NCBI GenBank assembly: GCA_002449695.1
Contig: DJXI01000083.1
Location: 68,871-123,154 of the forward strand
Length of the DNA: 54,284 bases
Source of the DNA: Verrucomicrobia bacterium UBA7008
GTDB taxonomy: Bacteria; Verrucomicrobiota; Kiritimatiellia; RFP12; UBA1067
Direction: 5' to 3'
How positions within the stretch are numbered: position 1 is the first letter of the stretch; each line of letters begins with the position of its first letter. The notes under the pieces were generated by a model, which saw only the letters and a list, made by a program, of their open reading frames with translations, had not been told where the DNA came from and ran no database searches. Shown piece by piece: positions 1 through 9,236 of this stretch. The translations under genes were made by a program, and so were the position numbers.

Positions 1-177
1 CAAGCCCGGCCATCCCGTCCTGCGTCTCAAGCCCGGCCATCCCATCCTGCGTCTCAAGCCCGTCAGGCCATCCTGCGTCTCAAGCCCGGCCATCCCGTCC
101 TGCGTCTCAAGCCCTTCAGGCCGTCCTGCGTCTCAAGCCCTTCAGGCTTGAGACACTTCAGGCTTGAGACACCCCCT
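1..177. repeat. Tandem 26-27 bp GC-rich repeats ending in a hairpin
   Basis: About five imperfect head-to-tail copies of a 26-27 bp unit, each beginning CAAGCCC and ending TCCTGCGTCT, run from the window edge to about 133. The middle varies between GGCCATCCCGTCC and TTCAGGCCGTCC types. The last unit becomes an inverted repeat, GTCTCAAGCC then AGGCTTGAGAC, so the array can end in a stem-loop, followed by another TTCAGGCTTGAGACAC. There are no unique spacers, so it is not a CRISPR. It may be a minisatellite or the terminator region of a gene left of the window. Confidence 0.8.
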
Positions 178-206
178 TGACCGATCGGGTGATTGTGTGG
201 TAAAAT
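177..206 (+). promoter_or_regulatory. Sigma-70-like promoter of the large secreted protein
   Basis: A TTGACC -35 (177-182) and a TAAAAT -10 (201-206) are separated by 18 bp. Transcription would start near 213, leaving an untranslated leader of about 200 bases before the gene at 417. Confidence 0.6.
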
Positions 207-239
207 ACGTACTGTAAGCTTGTAGAAGGTGCATCGAAA

Positions 240-368
240 ATGACTGTTTGCAGATCCCTGAAAGTCAAGGAGAACGGTGCGAAAACGCGCGGTTCATCCT
301 TTCCTTTTTCGGTGGCGCTGCCGGAGAACGGCGCACCCATCGGCTTCACGCGCAAGGGCCGGAGATGA
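240..368 (+). CDS. Possible 42-residue upstream ORF in the leader
   Basis: ATG at 240 opens a 42-codon basic ORF ending in TGA at 366-368, inside the leader between the promoter and the large gene at 417. No clear ribosome-binding site precedes it and no family is recognised. It may be a leader peptide or chance. Confidence 0.2.
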   Translation: MTVCRSLKVKENGAKTRGSSFPFSVALPENGAPIGFTRKGRR

Positions 369-416
369 TCTGAACCATTTTGGGAAACCAAAGTAAACAA
401 ACAACAAGGAAACAAA

Positions 417-3400
417 ATGAAAACAAAAAGAACAAGATGGTGGCTGAAATCTGCCGCGCTATTGTGTGCGACGGTCTTCGGCCTGACAGCGTTCGGCGGT
501 ATCCACGAGTGGACTCCAGTCGAAGGTGGCACAACCTATTGGGATGACGAGGCCAACTGGGCGATTGGCTCGGAAGATTGGACTGATTACCGTATCGGCA
601 ACAATGGCGCGCAAATAACGTTCCGGTCGGCCGTTTCGGCGGACGACGTCGATGCGGTGCTGGTCTATAACGGCGAGCATACGCTTGTTGCCGAAGACGC
701 TTCGTTCGGCTTGAGCAAGCCGAACGCACCCTTGAATTTCGAGGCTCCTTGGTGGTATACCGGCAATCCCGTCCTCAATATCACGAGCGGCACCTATCAG
801 TTCGGCAGCATCAACCTCGCCTCGAATGCCGATTATGGCGGTTCGGCCACGCTGAACCTCAACGGCGGCACTCTGACGGCTTCGGATGTGACCGTAGGCG
901 CTGATTGCACGATTGTTCTCAATGGCGGTACGCTTTCTGCCACAACGGTCGGCGGCGCCGGCACGCTCGCAATCGGCGCGAACGGCGGCACGTTCGCGAA
1001 CGCCGAGGCGGCCACGATTTCATCTGCCATCACCGGCTCCGGCACGCTGACGAAGACTGGCGCGGGAGACCTCACAATCTCCGGTGACGTCACCGGCTTC
1101 ACGGGCAAGATTGCCGTCGCCGCCGAGGCGGGGTATGTAACCATCACCGCGCTCGGTGTGACGGTCAACGAAGGCGAAGAATTCCAGTTTGGCGCGTATT
1201 ACTGGACTGGCGCCGGCACGAAGACGACTACCGTCGACCCGGATTCCGGTGACGAAGTGCAGACGGTTGCCAACACCGACGTCTGGGCCAACCTTGACAA
1301 CTGGCTCGTCAACGGAAAGGTCCCGACCGCACTTCCCACCGCCACCTCCACCGTCATCATCCCCGCTGGCGACGGCTCCGCGCTGACCATCAAGTGCGCT
1401 GGTGCGAGCGACTATACGGGCTACCTCACAATCAATCGCAATGTCGAGTTCGTTCGTGAGAGCAATGCGCAATATAAGGGTATCACGCTTACGCAGGTCA
1501 ACGGCACGGGCACATTGAAAATTTCCGGCAACATCCGCGGAAGCGGTGCCATATATGATCAGGACTACTTCAACATTTATCCGTCGACAGAATCGACATT
1601 CGAGATCAACTGCGCTCTCGACACGCATGGGCGCATCAGACTCGAGCGCGTTCGCGAGTCATCCACCAGCAAATGGTCCAAGGTCTTGAATGTCAAAGGT
1701 GCATTGACTGGCGATGGCCGCATAGTCTGCGACGATGATACAAACTCCGTCCAGGGTATGAATTTCAGTGGCGACACATCGGCCTTTGCAGGAACCTACG
1801 AAGGTGCCTCCCGCGCCGGTTGGACTCGTGACGCCACCAAGTTCAGTGGCGATGCCCGTGGCAGCGCGGCGGCTTCCTGGACGTTTGGTCGCTGGGAGGG
1901 CAACGCAAGCCAAGCGGGCTATACCCCGTTCTTGGTGAACAATGTCACCTATCAGTTTGGCCAGCTCACGGCTCCTCTCATGCACTTCTGGCGCGGATAC
2001 ACGGGCAGCAACACGACCGGCGCGACTATTGAAGTCGGTGCGCTTGCGGACAAAACTTCTACGGTTGTCGGCTCGCTCAGCCCCAACGGCAACACGCTCC
2101 GCAAGGTCGGCGCGACATCCACGCTCAAGTATACGAACAGCGGAACCATCGGCGGTACGGTTGAAGCGTACGAAGGCACGACTGTAATCGAGGGCACGGC
2201 GACTGGCTTTACGCTCAAGTTCTCCGGTCCTGACGCCACCATCAAGATTGCACGCTCCACCACGACCGAAACCACGGTTGAACCTGAAGAAGAAGGTGGC
2301 GAGGCTACTACAACGACCACGACGACTGCAAACATCCCCGCCACGTTCGTCCCCGGCTTCACTGATGCTCTCGCCGGTTGCCAGTATGAAGTGGCTCAGG
2401 AAACGGTTGACAACGTCACTTACGATGTCTACACCGTCCTCAAGGACGTCGCTACGGATAGCGCCGGTACGACATACGACAGCGTTGCTCTCGCACTCGC
2501 GGCAATCGCGGCCGACGAGACAGGCACCCTGACGAAGGCCATCACACTCGCCAAGAGCACGACCGAGGCTGTCACGCTACCGCTCGGCTACTCGCTCGCC
2601 CTGAACGGCAAAACAGTCGGTTCCGTAGCCGGAGCTGCCGGCGTCGGCGTCGCCTACGATGAAGCGACAGACACCTGGACGACGGTCGACAACACCGCCG
2701 CTATATGGAAGGGTGATGCCGCCGGTGCGAACTGGGCCGACGCCGCCAACTGGTCGACGGGCTATGTGCCGGACGAATCGACGGCCGTCACGTTCAACTA
2801 CAGCGCACTCGTCTATCTTTCCGAATACGCCGGTCCTACGCACAAGTGCGCCACGCTCAAACTCAAAGACGGCGTTACTGTCGAGTTCGCTCCTACCGGA
2901 CGCAACCAGAACCTTTATCCTCGCATCGCGGTCTATGGCGAGAACGTCTGGGGCGATGCCACGCTCAAGCTCTATCGCTGCGGCCTATACAACGCTCATG
3001 GCAGCGCGATTAAGATCTTTCCGAATGTAATGTTCGAGAACCAGGGCATCGGCTATGATAGCTATGTGGAGAACGGTTCGTTCACGTTCGCGCGCAGAGT
3101 TTCAGGTACGGGCATGTTCGTTTGCTACAATGCATGTCAGTTCAACGCCGGTATCACGGTCGAGGGAGACAGCCTCGTCGATTGCCGTGTCACGCCCACG
3201 TTCGCAGAGAATGCGACGCTCGTCGGCGACGGCACGCTTGTCTGCACCGGCAGCATGCCCGGCACTCGTCTCGCCGAAGCGCTCAAGAACGGCGAAAACT
3301 GGACAGGGACGTTCAAACTCGTCAACACCACGCACAAGTCAGTCACGTGGCTTGACAACCTCGGCAATGCGAACTCCACCGTTTCGTTCGACAATGTGAC

Positions 3401-4823
3401 CACCTACCTTTATACCTCTGCGGGAATAGGCGGCAGCCACGGCGTTGGCACGATGAATATCGCGGCCGGCGGCCTGAAAATCAACGGCAGCTATTCCAGC
3501 GGCAACTTCGTGTTCCCCGCCAAGCTGACTGGCACGGGCACGTTTACCGTCGGCATCGCCGGAAACAACAACAAGAACGTCCAGTTCACGGGCGACTGCT
3601 CGGAGTTCGCCGGCACGATCGCCTGGGCGAACGACACGGTCAACACTCGCGTTGTAATCGGCGATGATACTACCGCCGCCTTCACGGCCGGCACGGTTGT
3701 CGTCAACGCTGGCAAGACGCTTGGCGCGGCTACGGTGAACGGTACGCTCGAAGGGGCTGGCGCGGTCGCTTTCACGAGCATCGCTCCCACGACCCCGACG
3801 TACGGCGAAAGCTGGACGGGTTCGATTGTTCTGCCTGTCACAAACATCAGCGCCAAGACGTCCCTCGCGCTGCCCACGCTCTCCACGGCGAACGGCACGA
3901 TTGTCGTCAAGGGCATCACGCGAGCAACCAATCAGGACAGACTCTACCTCGGCACGGGCGCGTCCTGCACGGTTGCGGGCACGACGCAGCTCGACGGCGA
4001 ACTGCATGTCACGGACGGCAGCTCGAACGCCACCTATACGTGGAACAAGATCACCGGCACCGGCAATGCCTTGCTTACAGCCGAGGGCGGCTCGGCGGCT
4101 GACATCACCCACGCCATCACGACGCTCGACAATTACTCCGGCACGATCACCGTCGGCAAGAACGTTACGCTCACGATCGGCACGATCAACCTCGCGTCCG
4201 CGCCGAGCGCCGGCGACTGCCTTGTCAAGACGGCGATATCCGGCACTGGCGCCTCAATCTCGGCTGCCAACGCGAAGGTCGCTGTGAACGGTGAAGAAAT
4301 CACCAAACCCGAGACCCTCCTCCTGAAGAGCGACGGCATCTATTATGGCACGGCCACTTCCACCGCATACGACGGCGGCGACGGCTCGACCTTCACGATC
4401 GATGCCTCTGTTGCAGCGGTCATGACGACGTATCTGCCCGAAGGCGCGACGCTGGCCTCTACGGTCGAAGGCAAAACCTTCACCTATGCCCAGGCGTATG
4501 CGCTCGGCCTCGTCAGCGTCGAGAATGACACTCTCGTAGTCGACGACCTCACCGCTACAATCGCGATCGTCGATGGCAAGGTAGTCGTCTCGCTCGGCTC
4601 CACGCCGGTGTCTGTCTACACCGTGACCTGCAACGTGTATGAAAACACGAGCCTCACGGACACCTGGTCTGAAACGCCCGCCCATACGTATGTGGTCGGC
4701 AGCGAGACGGAAGCGGCCGGATTCACGCCCGCATCCGACGCGGCCGGTTTCTACAAGGTCGGCGTGACGATCGGCAACAAGCAGCTCGTCTCCGAGGAAG
4801 TCGAAGAAGGCACCGGCGCCTGA
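417..4823 (+). CDS. Secreted beta-strand-repeat (autotransporter-type) protein
   Basis: A 1468-residue protein. The N-terminus has basic residues, then a hydrophobic stretch (LLCATVFGLTAFG), a typical signal peptide of about 28 residues. The body is rich in Gly, Thr, Asn and Ala with recurrent motifs such as GSGTLTKTGAGDLTISGD near residues 200-220, the signature of the autotransporter-associated beta strand repeat, expected to build an elongated beta-helix. There is a low-complexity Thr/Glu patch (about 620-640), and WKGDAAGANWADAANW at about 760 echoes the N-terminal NWAIGSEDW, suggesting repeated modules. I see no C-terminal barrel or sorting motif. A surface or secreted structural role is inferred. 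SD-like AAGGAA precedes the ATG. Confidence 0.8.
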   Translation: MKTKRTRWWLKSAALLCATVFGLTAFGGIHEWTPVEGGTTYWDDEANWAIGSEDWTDYRIGNNGAQITFRSAVSADDVDAVLVYNGEHTLVAEDASFGLSKPNAPLNFEAPWWYTGNPVLNITSGTYQFGSINLASNADYGGSATLNLNGGTLTASDVTVGADCTIVLNGGTLSATTVGGAGTLAIGANGGTFANAEAATISSAITGSGTLTKTGAGDLTISGDVTGFTGKIAVAAEAGYVTITALGVTVNEGEEFQFGAYYWTGAGTKTTTVDPDSGDEVQTVANTDVWANLDNWLVNGKVPTALPTATSTVIIPAGDGSALTIKCAGASDYTGYLTINRNVEFVRESNAQYKGITLTQVNGTGTLKISGNIRGSGAIYDQDYFNIYPSTESTFEINCALDTHGRIRLERVRESSTSKWSKVLNVKGALTGDGRIVCDDDTNSVQGMNFSGDTSAFAGTYEGASRAGWTRDATKFSGDARGSAAASWTFGRWEGNASQAGYTPFLVNNVTYQFGQLTAPLMHFWRGYTGSNTTGATIEVGALADKTSTVVGSLSPNGNTLRKVGATSTLKYTNSGTIGGTVEAYEGTTVIEGTATGFTLKFSGPDATIKIARSTTTETTVEPEEEGGEATTTTTTTANIPATFVPGFTDALAGCQYEVAQETVDNVTYDVYTVLKDVATDSAGTTYDSVALALAAIAADETGTLTKAITLAKSTTEAVTLPLGYSLALNGKTVGSVAGAAGVGVAYDEATDTWTTVDNTAAIWKGDAAGANWADAANWSTGYVPDESTAVTFNYSALVYLSEYAGPTHKCATLKLKDGVTVEFAPTGRNQNLYPRIAVYGENVWGDATLKLYRCGLYNAHGSAIKIFPNVMFENQGIGYDSYVENGSFTFARRVSGTGMFVCYNACQFNAGITVEGDSLVDCRVTPTFAENATLVGDGTLVCTGSMPGTRLAEALKNGENWTGTFKLVNTTHKSVTWLDNLGNANSTVSFDNVTTYLYTSAGIGGSHGVGTMNIAAGGLKINGSYSSGNFVFPAKLTGTGTFTVGIAGNNNKNVQFTGDCSEFAGTIAWANDTVNTRVVIGDDTTAAFTAGTVVVNAGKTLGAATVNGTLEGAGAVAFTSIAPTTPTYGESWTGSIVLPVTNISAKTSLALPTLSTANGTIVVKGITRATNQDRLYLGTGASCTVAGTTQLDGELHVTDGSSNATYTWNKITGTGNALLTAEGGSAADITHAITTLDNYSGTITVGKNVTLTIGTINLASAPSAGDCLVKTAISGTGASISAANAKVAVNGEEITKPETLLLKSDGIYYGTATSTAYDGGDGSTFTIDASVAAVMTTYLPEGATLASTVEGKTFTYAQAYALGLVSVENDTLVVDDLTATIAIVDGKVVVSLGSTPVSVYTVTCNVYENTSLTDTWSETPAHTYVVGSETEAAGFTPASDAAGFYKVGVTIGNKQLVSEEVEEGTGA

Positions 4824-4895
4824 GCGCGCGCGACCTGACAGCGCCCGAATCGCGAAAGCGAGAGGGAGGGAGGCGGCCAGCGCGCCGCTCCCGGA

Positions 4896-4927
4896 GAGCG
4901 CGGGCGGGGGAGACCCCGCCCGCGCTC
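4896..4927. terminator. Strong GC hairpin after the secreted-protein gene
   Basis: A perfect 14-bp stem (GAGCGCGGGCGGGG with its complement) and a 4-base loop, about 70 bases after the stop codon. No T-tract follows, so it may act as an mRNA end-protecting hairpin or a Rho-assisted terminator. Confidence 0.6.
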
Positions 4928-5010
4928 GTTGATCTGCGCGCGTGAACACGCATGTTTGTGATTGCGGGGTCTGTCCCCGCCTAATCGGGCCGCGTGCGAC
5001 ATTTCCCCCC

Positions 5011-5040
5011 TTGCGCGGGAGGGGCAAATAATGATATACT
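5011..5040 (+). promoter_or_regulatory. Promoter of rpmE-prfA
   Basis: TTGCGC (5011-5016), 18 bp spacer, TATACT (5035-5040), followed by ATTCGCC, a tail also found after the -10 element of the gene at 6321. It gives a leader of roughly 30 bases before rpmE. Confidence 0.65.
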
Positions 5041-5075
5041 ATTCGCCAATTTCCTAAAGAAGAAAGAAAAGTACC

Positions 5076-5282
5076 ATGAAGAAAGACATCCATCCCGCTT
5101 ACGGCGACGCCACGATCACCTGCGCGTGCGGCAACGTCATCCACACCCGTTCCACCAAGAAGGCGATGACGGTCAACACCTGCGCGGCGTGCCACCCCTA
5201 CTTCACCGGCCAGAAGACGATGGTCGACACCGAAGGCCGCGTCGATTCGTTCAAGAAGCGCTACGCGAAGTTCGCGAAGTAA
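5076..5282 (+). CDS. rpmE: 50S ribosomal protein L31
   Basis: A 68-residue protein beginning MKKDIHP with the zinc-binding form of L31: CAC at 16-18 and CAAC at 38-41, i.e. the C+ paralogue that binds zinc on the large ribosomal subunit. Length and the [10 protein letters not shown] tail fit. It stops two bases before prfA, so the pair is very probably co-transcribed; rpmE-prfA adjacency is common in bacteria. Confidence 0.95.
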   Translation: MKKDIHPAYGDATITCACGNVIHTRSTKKAMTVNTCAACHPYFTGQKTMVDTEGRVDSFKKRYAKFAK

Positions 5283-5284
5283 GC

Positions 5285-6262
5285 TTGCTCGACGAAAAAC
5301 AGATCGAGGCAAAGCTGGGTCGCTTGGCCGCCGTGGAAACGGAGCTGAGCGACCCTTCGGTTTTGGCCGACCGCAAGCGCTACCGCGCCGTGCTCGCGGA
5401 GTATTCGGCGCTCAAGAAGCTCGACTACGTCTGGACCGCCTATCAGCTGGAGGAGGCGAGCGAAAAGGACGTGAGCGCGGCGCTGCTGCCGCCCGATCCG
5501 CTCGAAGGCCGCAACGCGGTCATGGAAATCCGCGCCGGCACGGGCGGCGAGGAGGCGGCGCTCTTCGCGGGCGACCTCTTCCGCATGTACAGCCGCTACG
5601 CCGAGACGCGCGGCTGGAAGATTTCGGTCATGAACGCCAACGCGACGTCGCTCGAAGGCTACAAGGAGGTCGTCTTCACCGTCGTCGGCGAAGGCGCGTA
5701 CGGGCGGCTCCGGTTCGAGTCGGGCGGCCACCGCGTCCAGCGCGTGCCCGTCACCGAGGCGCAGGGGCGCATCCACACGTCGGCCGCGACGGTCGTCGTC
5801 TTCCCCGAGGCGGACGAGGAGGACGAGCTCGAAATCCCCGAAAAGGACATCCGCATCGACCTCTTCTGCGCGGGCGGCGCGGGCGGCCAGCACGTCAACA
5901 AGACGGAATCGGCCGTGCGCATGACGCACCTGCCGACGGGCCTTGTCGCCGTCTGCCAGGACGAGCGCAGCCAGCAGCGCAACCGCGAGAAGTGCTTTGC
6001 GACGCTGAAGGCGCGCATTCTCGACTTTCGGCGGCGCGAGGAGGAGGCGAAGCTCGGCGCGGACCGCCTGACGCTGCGCGGCAGCGGCGACCGTTCGGAG
6101 CGCATCCGCACCTACAACTTCCCGCAGAACCGGATGACCGACCACCGCATCAACCTGACCCTGTATTCGCTCGACCGCATCATCGACGGCGAGCTCGATC
6201 CGCTTCTCGACCCGCTCGTCTCCCACGACATCGACGAGCGCCTCGCCCGCGCCCTCGCCTGA
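5285..6262 (+). CDS. prfA: Peptide chain release factor 1
   Basis: A class I release factor that terminates translation at UAA and UAG. The recognition tripeptide is PVT at residues 155-157 in the [15 protein letters not shown] context (RF1 type PxT, not the SPF of RF2), and the GGQ that triggers peptide release is at 200-202. I chose the TTG start at 5285, two bases after rpmE, because no ATG fits and the helical N-terminus follows directly. At 325 residues it is about 30 shorter than usual RF1; the missing part lies in the N-terminal helical domain, while decoding and catalytic parts are complete. Its presence shows that the host reads UAG as stop, which bears directly on the amber-recoded prophage downstream. 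Confidence 0.95.
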   Translation: MLDEKQIEAKLGRLAAVETELSDPSVLADRKRYRAVLAEYSALKKLDYVWTAYQLEEASEKDVSAALLPPDPLEGRNAVMEIRAGTGGEEAALFAGDLFRMYSRYAETRGWKISVMNANATSLEGYKEVVFTVVGEGAYGRLRFESGGHRVQRVPVTEAQGRIHTSAATVVVFPEADEEDELEIPEKDIRIDLFCAGGAGGQHVNKTESAVRMTHLPTGLVAVCQDERSQQRNREKCFATLKARILDFRRREEEAKLGADRLTLRGSGDRSERIRTYNFPQNRMTDHRINLTLYSLDRIIDGELDPLLDPLVSHDIDERLARALA

Positions 6263-6302
6263 AAAACCCGTGCCGGGGGGCATGCACAAGGGGCGCGGTT
6301 TT

Positions 6303-6311
6303 TGCTATAAT
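6303..6311 (+). promoter_or_regulatory. Extended -10 promoter, nearly leaderless
   Basis: TGC directly followed by TATAAT (6306-6311) is an extended -10 element. The ATG of the next gene is only nine bases farther on, so the transcript should start within about three bases of it. No -35 hexamer is evident. Confidence 0.6.
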
Positions 6312-6320
6312 ATTCGCCCT

Positions 6321-8279
6321 ATGACGATACTCGGTGAACCTCTTTTTGCCAAGGATGCCAACGGACGGCTCAAGAGCCGCGTCGGCACCATCTTCTTCAA
6401 GACCCCCGGTCTGGTCACGACGGGAGCCTTCCACGCGATGCAGCGGATGGAGTGGATCGAACACGTCAACAAGCTGCGCGGCGCCGAGGGCATTCCGCCG
6501 ATGACCGAAGCCGAGGAGGACGCGGAGCTGGAGCAGTCGGTCGACCTCATCTTCACCGACCATCAGGTCCTGATCCGTCCCGACCCGAACCACGTCGATC
6601 TCGCGGTCAAGGCCGACGAGGAGCTGCAGAAGCTCGTCTCGAAGCGCAACATCCGCTATCTGAACACGCACTCCGCGAAGGTCCGCAACGCGCTCCGGGC
6701 GCGCGGCGAGAACTGGCGGATGGCGCGCCAGCCGATCTCGCAGGACGACATCAAGCAGATCATCGAATCCTCGCGCGTCGCCATCCTCGGCGAGCCGACG
6801 TTCTACTACTACAACAGCGCCTCGGGCACGCGCTACGCGACGGTTGCCGGTTCGGAGATGGCGACGGAGCTCGATCCGGCCGCCTTCCGCGCCCAGCTCA
6901 AGGAGGCGCAGGTCCTGTTCGCGCGCCGCAACCGCCTCGGCAACCCCGAGCTCGACCTCTTCCCGGTGACGACGCCCATCGAGATCAAGCAGAAGTTCAA
7001 GGCGCTCGAGATCGACAGCCTGAACGACCGGGAGCTGTGCGCCGCGGTGCACGCGATCGACGCCGAATGGCGCATGTCGATCCCGCCGGAGCTGCGCGTC
7101 GAATCGCTCGACAACTACGACTGGCGCATGGCGATGGCCGAGACGATCACGCGCGGCCCGAACGAGACGGCGGCGGGCGCGGGCGAGCTGATCCAGGGCA
7201 TCAGCCCCGAGTTCTACCGCCAGATCGAATGGCTGCCGGGCGCGCGCGTCGTCGACAACGGCGAGGTCATCTTCGATTCGATCTGGGAGGAGTACAACCG
7301 CACGCGCGACCCCGCGCTCGCCGAGATCTGCGACCTGCGCGTGAAGAACATCATCTTCGCGCTCACGCGCTTCTTCGCGGACCTCGAATACATCAACATC
7401 GGGCGCATCACGCGCTCGCTCGCCCGCGACAGCGAGGGCCGGCCGCGCCGCCGCAACGTCTACATCTGCCAGTGCAAGAGCAAGCGCAAGCCGCTCGCGG
7501 CGATCTACATGCTCACGTTCCAGAAGTGGGGCATCGCCGAGCACCTCGACGAGGGCAAGGATCTGCTGCGCTCGATCATCGAGGCGAACGAGTACGCCGA
7601 CTACATCATGGACCGCCGCCTCATGTGCCAGCAGCTCGGCATGAACCTGCCGCACCGCGTCGCGCCGGGCAGCTTCACCGAGAAGTACTACGGCCGCAAC
7701 CAGTACAACGGCACGACCGTGCGCGCCTACTACTACCTGCGCTCCTACGTGAACGGCACGGCGTCGGACAAGATTCCGCTGTCGAAGTACCGCAACCCCG
7801 CGTTCGCGCTCAAGTTCGCGGAGCTGATGGGCGAGGCGGCGGCGCTCGACCTCGTCGTCGGGCGGCGCACGGCCGAGAAGGAGAACCTGTTCGACAAGTA
7901 CTACGAGGTCATCCAGATCGGCTCCGACGGCCTGCCGGTGCGCCTCGTCGTCACCGACCATTCGGGCAGCTTCGCCAGCTACCAGCACGCGCTGGAGGAT
8001 TCGGTCGCGCCGTACGCGAACGTCGTGCGCCGCCGCGCGCCGTACCTGACGGACGTGCAGGCGTTCGCCGACGCCTACGTCGGCGCGTTCGAGCGCAAGC
8101 TCGCCGAGACGCAGCAGAAGTACCGCGCGCGCCGCCGGGCGTTCGACGAGCTCTTCGTGCACCGGCCCTACGATGTCGGCGGCTCGGGCGCGTACCGCTG
8201 GGCGAAGACGCTGGAGCGGCTCGACCATTGCGATCCGGCGCTGATCGCCGAGCGCCTCCGCCGCGCCATCAACGCCTAG
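6321..8279 (+). CDS. Conserved-looking protein of unknown function
   Basis: A 652-residue soluble protein, rich in charged residues, with no signal peptide or membrane segment. I do not recognise a family. Local features are YYYNSASGTRYATV near 155-168 and several Arg-rich stretches. The ATG at 6321 was chosen because of the adjacent promoter and the start of GC-rich coding sequence. It ends in TAG (8277-8279), direct evidence that the host uses amber as a stop. The permease gene starts seven bases later, so the two are probably co-transcribed. Confidence 0.8.
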   Translation: MTILGEPLFAKDANGRLKSRVGTIFFKTPGLVTTGAFHAMQRMEWIEHVNKLRGAEGIPPMTEAEEDAELEQSVDLIFTDHQVLIRPDPNHVDLAVKADEELQKLVSKRNIRYLNTHSAKVRNALRARGENWRMARQPISQDDIKQIIESSRVAILGEPTFYYYNSASGTRYATVAGSEMATELDPAAFRAQLKEAQVLFARRNRLGNPELDLFPVTTPIEIKQKFKALEIDSLNDRELCAAVHAIDAEWRMSIPPELRVESLDNYDWRMAMAETITRGPNETAAGAGELIQGISPEFYRQIEWLPGARVVDNGEVIFDSIWEEYNRTRDPALAEICDLRVKNIIFALTRFFADLEYINIGRITRSLARDSEGRPRRRNVYICQCKSKRKPLAAIYMLTFQKWGIAEHLDEGKDLLRSIIEANEYADYIMDRRLMCQQLGMNLPHRVAPGSFTEKYYGRNQYNGTTVRAYYYLRSYVNGTASDKIPLSKYRNPAFALKFAELMGEAAALDLVVGRRTAEKENLFDKYYEVIQIGSDGLPVRLVVTDHSGSFASYQHALEDSVAPYANVVRRRAPYLTDVQAFADAYVGAFERKLAETQQKYRARRRAFDELFVHRPYDVGGSGAYRWAKTLERLDHCDPALIAERLRRAINA

Positions 8280-8285
8280 CGCGCC

Positions 8286-9236
8286 ATGTGGAAGTACGTC
8301 GGCCAGCGGCTTCTTGAGGTGGTGCCCACCACCTTCGGCATCCTGCTCCTGACGTTCCTTCTCTTCAACGTGGTCGGCGGCTCGCCGGCCGTGACGATCC
8401 TCGGCAAGAACGCGACCGCCGAATCCATCGCCGCGTTCAACCACCGCTACGGCTACGACAAGCCGCTCGTCATCGGCGCGGCGGGCCATCCGTTCGACAG
8501 CCAGTTCTTCAACTTCGTCAAGGGCGTCGCGAAGGGCGACCTCGGCTATTCGACGGAGCTGAACGAGCCGGTCGCCGACATCCTCGCGCGCGGCGTGGGG
8601 CCGAGCCTGTCGCTGACGGTGCCGATTCTCGTCGGCGGCACGATTGTCGCCCTGATGCTCGCGCTCGTCTCGGCGGCGGCGCGCGGCGGCTGGGCGGACC
8701 GGACGATTCTCGTCCTGTCGACGGTGCTCATGAGCGTCAACTACGTCGTGTGGGTGCTCGCGGGGCAGTTCCTCCTTTCGTACAAGGCGGGGCTCTTCCC
8801 CGTCTGGGGCTATTCGTCGCCGTTCCACCTCGTGCTGCCCGTTCTGATCGGCATCGTCAGCTCGCTCGGCATGGACATCCGCTTCTTCCGCACGGCGATC
8901 CTCGACGAGCTCTACAAGCCGTACGTGCTGACCGCGCGCGCGAAGGGGCTGTCGCGTCCCGTCATCATGGTGCGCCACGTCCTGCGGAACGCGCTCATCC
9001 CGATCGTCACGTACGTCTCGCTTTCGATCCCGTACCTCTTCACGGGCTCGCTCCTTCTCGAAAGCTTCTTCGGCATTCCGGGGCTCGGCTCGGTCTCGAT
9101 CAACGCCATCCATTCGTCGGACATGGCGGTCGTGCGCGCGGTCGTCGTGCTGGGCGCGCTCCTCTACCAGTTCGTCAACCTCGTCACCGATCTCCTCTAC
9201 GCCGCGCTCGACCCGCGCGTCCGCCTCGCGAAATGA
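8286..9236 (+). CDS. ABC transporter permease, DppB/OppB type
   Basis: A 316-residue inner-membrane protein. It begins with the typical MWKYVGQRLLEVVPT and a first membrane helix, followed by the periplasmic loop of the family and five further hydrophobic segments. The EAA-like cytoplasmic loop is visible as YVLTARAKGLSRPVIMVRHVLRNA near residues 215-240, the contact site for the ATPase. Such proteins pair with a DppC-type permease, ATPases and a binding protein for peptide or nickel uptake; none lies next to it, so the partners must be encoded elsewhere. The gene overlaps the next by four bases (ATGA). Confidence 0.9.
   Translation: MWKYVGQRLLEVVPTTFGILLLTFLLFNVVGGSPAVTILGKNATAESIAAFNHRYGYDKPLVIGAAGHPFDSQFFNFVKGVAKGDLGYSTELNEPVADILARGVGPSLSLTVPILVGGTIVALMLALVSAAARGGWADRTILVLSTVLMSVNYVVWVLAGQFLLSYKAGLFPVWGYSSPFHLVLPVLIGIVSSLGMDIRFFRTAILDELYKPYVLTARAKGLSRPVIMVRHVLRNALIPIVTYVSLSIPYLFTGSLLLESFFGIPGLGSVSINAIHSSDMAVVRAVVVLGALLYQFVNLVTDLLYAALDPRVRLAK

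Noticed and set aside
1..177. CRISPR array
   Set aside because: Units are tandem without unique spacers and no cas genes are present.
6180..9113. 977-codon open frame on the minus strand
   Set aside because: It is antisense to prfA, the gene at 6321 and the permease; its product is Arg/Glu/Ala-rich noise caused by high GC.
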